36,681 nucleotides of DNA from an uncultured SAR86 cluster bacterium. GTDB taxonomy: Bacteria > Pseudomonadota > Gammaproteobacteria > Magnimaribacterales > TMED112. Each line of letters opens with the position of its first letter. The stretch's first letter is position 1. Where the stretch lies: assembly GCA_902535365.1 (NCBI GenBank), contig CACATF010000006.1:1-36681 (forward strand). The letters are read 5' to 3'. A program made the translations under genes and the position numbers. The notes under the pieces were generated by a model that saw only the letters and a program-made list of their open reading frames with translations, searched no databases and was not told the origin of the DNA. Shown here in pieces: positions 33,258 through 36,681 of this stretch.

Positions 33258-34399
33258 ATGGTTTTAGAGATTTAGAGCAAATAGCAAAATTTTTAGGATC
33301 AAGTGCAACAAATAATATGGTCATAAATGAAGTTGTATTTGATTCTAGACAGGCAAAAAAAAATTCATTATTTATCCCGCTTAAGGGAGAACAATTCGAT
33401 GGCGAGGAGTTTGTACAAGACTGTTTGAATCGTGGAGCTGCATGCTTGTCTATGAATTCTCATGAAGGGGCAGTTATTCAAGTCCCAAATGTTTATACAG
33501 CACTTTTAAAATTAGCTCAGCAAAAAATTGAAAATCTCTCTCCAGTAACTTTTTTCATAACTGGAAGTTATGGAAAGACAACAATTAAAGATATGTTGAA
33601 ATTTTTTATCGGAGCGGATTGTCATGCTACTAGCTCGAATGAAAATAATGAATTTGGTATTCCATTTACTATCTTAAGTATGCCAGAAAGCGCAAAGTTT
33701 TTGGTTGTTGAGTGTGGAGCAAGAAAGCAATGGGACTTCGAGGAGATATCTAGTATCTTAAAATGCGATGTCTTCATTTTGACAGGCATTGCAGGCAATC
33801 ACTTGGAAACGTTTGGTTCTATAAAAGAAATAGAAAATACTAAATTACAACTTAGGCATTCGTTAAGAAATCAAGCTAACTTTATTGATGGAAGAATTAT
33901 TCAAGAAACTAATTATGAAAGGTTTAATAAATTACTTGTCGAACAAGCCTTATCATTAATCAACTTAGAAAAAGAGATTCATAATGATGATTTTGTTCCA
34001 TCTTCAGGAAGAGGAAATGAAATTCAACTATATGAAGGAAAAATTATTGATCACACATATAATGCCAGTCCTCATACTATGGTCTCAACTGCTAGCAAGT
34101 ATGATCCTAAAGAAACAATCTTAATTTTAGGAGATATGGCAGAACTTGGTGATACAGAGGATAAACTTCATCTTTCAACTTTAAATGAGCTGAAGGAATA
34201 TCAAATATTTGTTACAGGGAATATATTTAAAAAGGTATTTTCAAAAGCTGACTCTAAACAACTAACTTATTTTCAAGGTATTACAGATTTTCCAAAAGAT
34301 ATTTTTGTGAAATTACTCAAAGAAGGCAAAAACTTATACTTTAAAGGTTCAAGGTCGAGTAAAATGGAAAACTACATCGAAGCTTTAATAAATGATTGA
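33245..34399 (+). CDS. murF: UDP-MurNAc-pentapeptide synthetase MurF, compact form
   Basis: MurF attaches D-Ala-D-Ala to the UDP-MurNAc tripeptide. The ATP loop is GSYGKTT (107-113), followed by NNEFGIPFTIL, ECGARKQWDF, the GNHLETFGSIKEIENTKLQL segment and the C-terminal domain start IIDHTYNASPHTM (267-279), ending with GSRSSKMENYIEAL. The protein has 384 residues against about 450 in E. coli. The missing part lies between about 203 and 253: the usual NADD and GRHNxxNALAA elements of the central domain are not visible. The catalytic frame is otherwise intact. It overlaps murE by 13 bases and mraY by eight (ATGATTGA). Confidence 0.93.
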   Translation: MYKLNGFRDLEQIAKFLGSSATNNMVINEVVFDSRQAKKNSLFIPLKGEQFDGEEFVQDCLNRGAACLSMNSHEGAVIQVPNVYTALLKLAQQKIENLSPVTFFITGSYGKTTIKDMLKFFIGADCHATSSNENNEFGIPFTILSMPESAKFLVVECGARKQWDFEEISSILKCDVFILTGIAGNHLETFGSIKEIENTKLQLRHSLRNQANFIDGRIIQETNYERFNKLLVEQALSLINLEKEIHNDDFVPSSGRGNEIQLYEGKIIDHTYNASPHTMVSTASKYDPKETILILGDMAELGDTEDKLHLSTLNELKEYQIFVTGNIFKKVFSKADSKQLTYFQGITDFPKDIFVKLLKEGKNLYFKGSRSSKMENYIEALIND

Positions 34400-35474
34400 A
34401 TTTTTTTTAAACTTTCTTCCTGAAAAGTCGCCATTCCTCAATCTTTTCTCATACTTGAGTACACGAACTATTCTTGCAACACTCACCGGGTTAATAATTG
34501 TAATTTTTTGTGGAGATTATTTCATAAACAAGATTAGATCTTTGCAATTCAAGCAATCAATAGGTGATAGGGGGCCAGAAAGCCACAAAGCAAAAGATGG
34601 AACACCAACAATGGGAGGTTTGCTTGTAGTAGGTGCTGTTATATTCTCAGGATTGCTTTGGGGTGACTTAAATAGCAAATATATTTTAATTTCTCTTTTT
34701 TGCTTAATATCTTTTGGCTTAATTGGCTTTGTTGATGACTACAAAAAGATACAAGAAAAAAACTCCAAGGGAATCTCATCACAAACAAAACTTTTTTATC
34801 AGTTCATAGCAGCATGTGCTATTTCAATAGCATTATTCATGACAGCTTCAAGTGAAGCAGAGTACTCCTACATTGTTCCTTTCTTTAAGGATGTATTTTT
34901 AGATTTTGGTTTTTGGTTTGTATTTATTTCTATATTTATTCTTGTTGGTAGCTCAAATGCAGTTAATTTAACAGATGGCTTAGATGGTTTGGCTATATTG
35001 CCTGTAATTATAATCACAGCAGCTTTGGGAGTTATTGCTTGGGCTTCAGGCAATGTTATTGCAGCAGATTATCTTTACATACCATTTGTTGAAGGAACTG
35101 GTGAATTGCTTGTTTTATGTGGAGCAATGGTTGGAGCAGGTATTGGTTTTCTATGGTTTAATACTTACCCAGCGCAAATATTTATGGGGGATGTTGGGTC
35201 TTTATCTATGGGTGCATTTATTGCATTAGTAGCCATTATAGTTCGACATGAGATTGTTTTTGCCGTGATGTCTATGGTATTTATCATGGAAGCAATGAGC
35301 GTCATTTTGCAAGTCTCATCCTTTAAATTACGAAAGAAAAGAATTTTTAAAATGGCACCTATTCATCATCATTTTGAATTAATTGGCTGGAAGGAACCAA
35401 AAATTATTGTTAGGTTTTGGATATTAACTTTTATTTTTGTTCTGATAGGCCTCTCTCTGTTAAAAATAAGATGA
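34392..35474 (+). CDS. mraY: Phospho-N-acetylmuramoyl-pentapeptide-transferase
   Basis: MraY transfers phospho-MurNAc-pentapeptide to undecaprenyl phosphate to make lipid I, in the inner membrane. The 360 residues form about ten membrane helices. Conserved pieces are IGDRGPESHKAKDGTPTMGGLL near the start, the GFVDDYKKI aspartate pair, NAVNLTDGLDGLA, FMGDVGSLSMGA and the MAPIHHHFEL histidine motif near the C-terminus. Full length and normal. The stop overlaps the murD start as ATGA. Confidence 0.98.
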   Translation: MIEFFLNFLPEKSPFLNLFSYLSTRTILATLTGLIIVIFCGDYFINKIRSLQFKQSIGDRGPESHKAKDGTPTMGGLLVVGAVIFSGLLWGDLNSKYILISLFCLISFGLIGFVDDYKKIQEKNSKGISSQTKLFYQFIAACAISIALFMTASSEAEYSYIVPFFKDVFLDFGFWFVFISIFILVGSSNAVNLTDGLDGLAILPVIIITAALGVIAWASGNVIAADYLYIPFVEGTGELLVLCGAMVGAGIGFLWFNTYPAQIFMGDVGSLSMGAFIALVAIIVRHEIVFAVMSMVFIMEAMSVILQVSSFKLRKKRIFKMAPIHHHFELIGWKEPKIIVRFWILTFIFVLIGLSLLKIR

Positions 35475-36538
35475 AAAAATCACTTATCCTTGGTTATGGT
35501 ATAACGGGGAAATCTTTTGAGGCGTACCTCTCTAAAAGAAATATAAATTTTGATATTTTGGATGAACAAAAAGGTTTTATTCCTGATAATTTTATCAACA
35601 CCCAAAGTTTTTTTGATATCTATGATTCAGTCTATATCTCTCCAGGCATAAATTTTAAAAAATTATTTCCTGAAGTTGCATTAGAGCAAATTAATTTTAT
35701 AAGTGACCTAGATATTTTTTTTAAAAAAAATAGTTCCTTCAAAATAGGCATTACAGGAACAAATGGAAAAAGTTCTCTTGCATATTATCTAGAGCAGTTG
35801 CTAAACAAAGCTTCATCAGCGATAGTCTTGGGCAATTATGGGAATGCCTTGCTTGATAACTTAGAACATACTAAAAAATACTCTGTTATTGAGGTTTCAA
35901 GTTTTCAATTAGATAAGATGAAGGAAAATAACTTTGATCTCACGGTTATTACAAATATTCAAAGAGACCACATTGATTATCATGGCAGTTTTGAAGCTTA
36001 CAGAGAATGTAAGCTAAAAATATGTCGTGATGGAATAAAAAATTTAATAAGCGATGATGAAACTGATTTATCTAATTTAGCTTTTCAAGTTTTTGAATAT
36101 TTAGAGCCCAAAGCCAACCTAGATAGCTTTGAGCTTAAAGATCTTCCACATAGATTAGAAGAATTTAGAACAGGATTCATAAATGATTCTAAATCAACTA
36201 ACCTTGCCTCACTTGAGTATGCATTAAAAAAAATAGATTTTATGGGGAATTTAATTATGTGTGGGGATCCTGCAAAAGAGAGTTACTCAAACCACAATAT
36301 TGAAGGCCCAAAAAAAGTTTTAATCTTTGGTAGGCATGCTAGAGAAATCGAAAAATTAATTCTCCATGATCATAAATTAGTATTTGAGACCCTAGATTCG
36401 TTGTTAAGATATCTTTTAGAAGAGAAAGTTGAAGGAGATGTTTTATTTTCTCCTGGGCATCCAAGCGGAGAAGACTTTCAAAACTTTGAAATACGAGGAA
36501 ATTCCTTTAAAGAAAAAGTAAATGAATACTTTAGCTAA
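35471..36538 (+). CDS. murD: UDP-MurNAc-L-Ala--D-Glu ligase MurD, compact form
   Basis: MurD adds D-glutamate to UDP-MurNAc-L-alanine. The start is ATG 35471 (MKKSLILGYGITGKS), overlapping the mraY stop; a longer frame from 35417 lies within mraY and adds nothing conserved. The ATP loop GTNGKSS is at 96-102, the NIQRDHIDYHGSFEAYRECK segment at about 162-181, LPHRLEEF near 225-232, NDSKSTN at 238-244, and the C-terminal FSPGHPSGEDFQNFEIRG at about 326-343. At 355 residues it is about 80 shorter than E. coli MurD (438). As in MurF, the NxDD-to-GxHN stretch of the central domain seems reduced to about 35 residues. Confidence 0.93.
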   Translation: MKKSLILGYGITGKSFEAYLSKRNINFDILDEQKGFIPDNFINTQSFFDIYDSVYISPGINFKKLFPEVALEQINFISDLDIFFKKNSSFKIGITGTNGKSSLAYYLEQLLNKASSAIVLGNYGNALLDNLEHTKKYSVIEVSSFQLDKMKENNFDLTVITNIQRDHIDYHGSFEAYRECKLKICRDGIKNLISDDETDLSNLAFQVFEYLEPKANLDSFELKDLPHRLEEFRTGFINDSKSTNLASLEYALKKIDFMGNLIMCGDPAKESYSNHNIEGPKKVLIFGRHAREIEKLILHDHKLVFETLDSLLRYLLEEKVEGDVLFSPGHPSGEDFQNFEIRGNSFKEKVNEYFS

Positions 36539-36681
36539 ACCAAAAGAAAATTTAATTGACCCTCTAATTCTTATTCCAATTCTTTTACTGACATCAATAA
36601 GCGCACTTTTTATTTTTTCTGCATCAAATGTTATTGCCTCTGAAAACTTCAATAACCCATTTTTTTTTATTGAACGACAAG
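36522..36681 (+). CDS. ftsW: Lipid II polymerase FtsW, 5' part only
   Basis: The last 160 bases open a frame starting ATG 36522 that overlaps the murD end by 17 bases and runs off the window. The 53 visible residues begin MNTLAKPKENLIDPLIL, then a membrane segment IPILLLTSISALFIFSASNVIA, followed by NPFFFIERQ. The SAS after the first helix and the (D/N)PFFFxxRQ motif are hallmarks of FtsW/RodA-type SEDS glycosyltransferases, and ftsW normally follows murD. The gene is cut by the window edge, not truncated biologically. Confidence 0.88.
   Translation, partial: MNTLAKPKENLIDPLILIPILLLTSISALFIFSASNVIASENFNNPFFFIERQ

Noticed and set aside
35417-35470. Longer murD N-terminus beginning at 35417
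   Set aside because: The extra 18 residues lie in the mraY 3' end and the conserved MurD N-terminus begins at ATG 35471 in an ATGA overlap.
1-36681. Prophage, insertion sequence, CRISPR or defence genes
   Set aside because: No transposase, integrase, repeat array or defence family was recognisable; every sizeable frame is accounted for by chromosomal genes.

Overview
The window is a very dense, AT-rich piece of a gammaproteobacterial chromosome. It contains 38 complete protein genes, one protein gene cut by the right edge (ftsW), and one RNA gene (rnpB). Outside genes and rnpB I count fewer than 300 bases in total. The low G+C by eye, trimmed proteins, overlapping genes and gammaproteobacterial gene order (hemA-prfA-prmC, gatCAB/mreBCD, rplM-rpsI-petABC-sspA, rsmI-rnpB-dcw cluster) suggest a genome-streamlined marine lineage such as SAR86. 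That placement is inference and has not been tested by phylogeny. I saw no mobile element, CRISPR array, tRNA or rRNA gene.

Layout. (1) 51-3056: hemA, prfA and prmC, covering the first step of tetrapyrrole synthesis, release factor 1 and the methyltransferase that modifies it. (2) 3075-8130: a same-strand accessory run with touching ends, made of a cytoplasmic GH84/O-GlcNAcase-like hydrolase, an acyl-CoA ligase, a MaoC-like hydratase, a paraoxonase/SMP-30-like lipoprotein and an exported metallo-beta-lactamase-fold hydrolase. (3) 8123-11243 (minus): gatC-gatA-gatB for transamidation. (4) 11290-15578: mreB-mreC-mreD for rod shape, plus a half-length YhdP/AsmA-like protein. (5) 15565-18979 (minus): kdsD-lptA-lptB-mgtE. 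(6) 18999-20873: an orphan mlaC and murA. (7) 20851-21825 (minus): a DegS-like protease. (8) 21881-25810: rplM, rpsI, the cytochrome bc1 genes petABC, and sspA. (9) 25803-26867 (minus): a shortened LpoA-like lipoprotein. (10) 26866-36681: rsmI, rnpB, then ftsZ-rsmH-ftsL-ftsI-murE-murF-mraY-murD-ftsW.

From gatB to ftsW the order follows, from memory, a long conserved stretch of Pseudomonas-type chromosomes with many intervening genes removed (maf, rng, tldD, rpoN-ptsN, kdsC, lptC, mlaFEDB, ibaG, mraZ and others). Most of the window therefore builds and shapes the envelope: peptidoglycan precursors (murA, murE, murF, mraY, murD), septation (ftsZ, ftsL, ftsI, ftsW), elongation (mreBCD), and lipopolysaccharide or lipid transport (kdsD, lptA, lptB, mlaC, yhdP-like).

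The points most worth a second look are the OGA-like GH84 enzyme and its lipid/lactone-type neighbours; ftsZ at the head of the dcw cluster with a changed C-terminal peptide; a probable ATT (or ATA) start codon for rsmH; an SSQ in place of the SxN motif in FtsI; MurD and MurF lacking much of the central domain; a RNase P RNA with a tiny P3; the lpoA and rsmI start codons overlapping on opposite strands; and the repeated ATGATT gene junctions.
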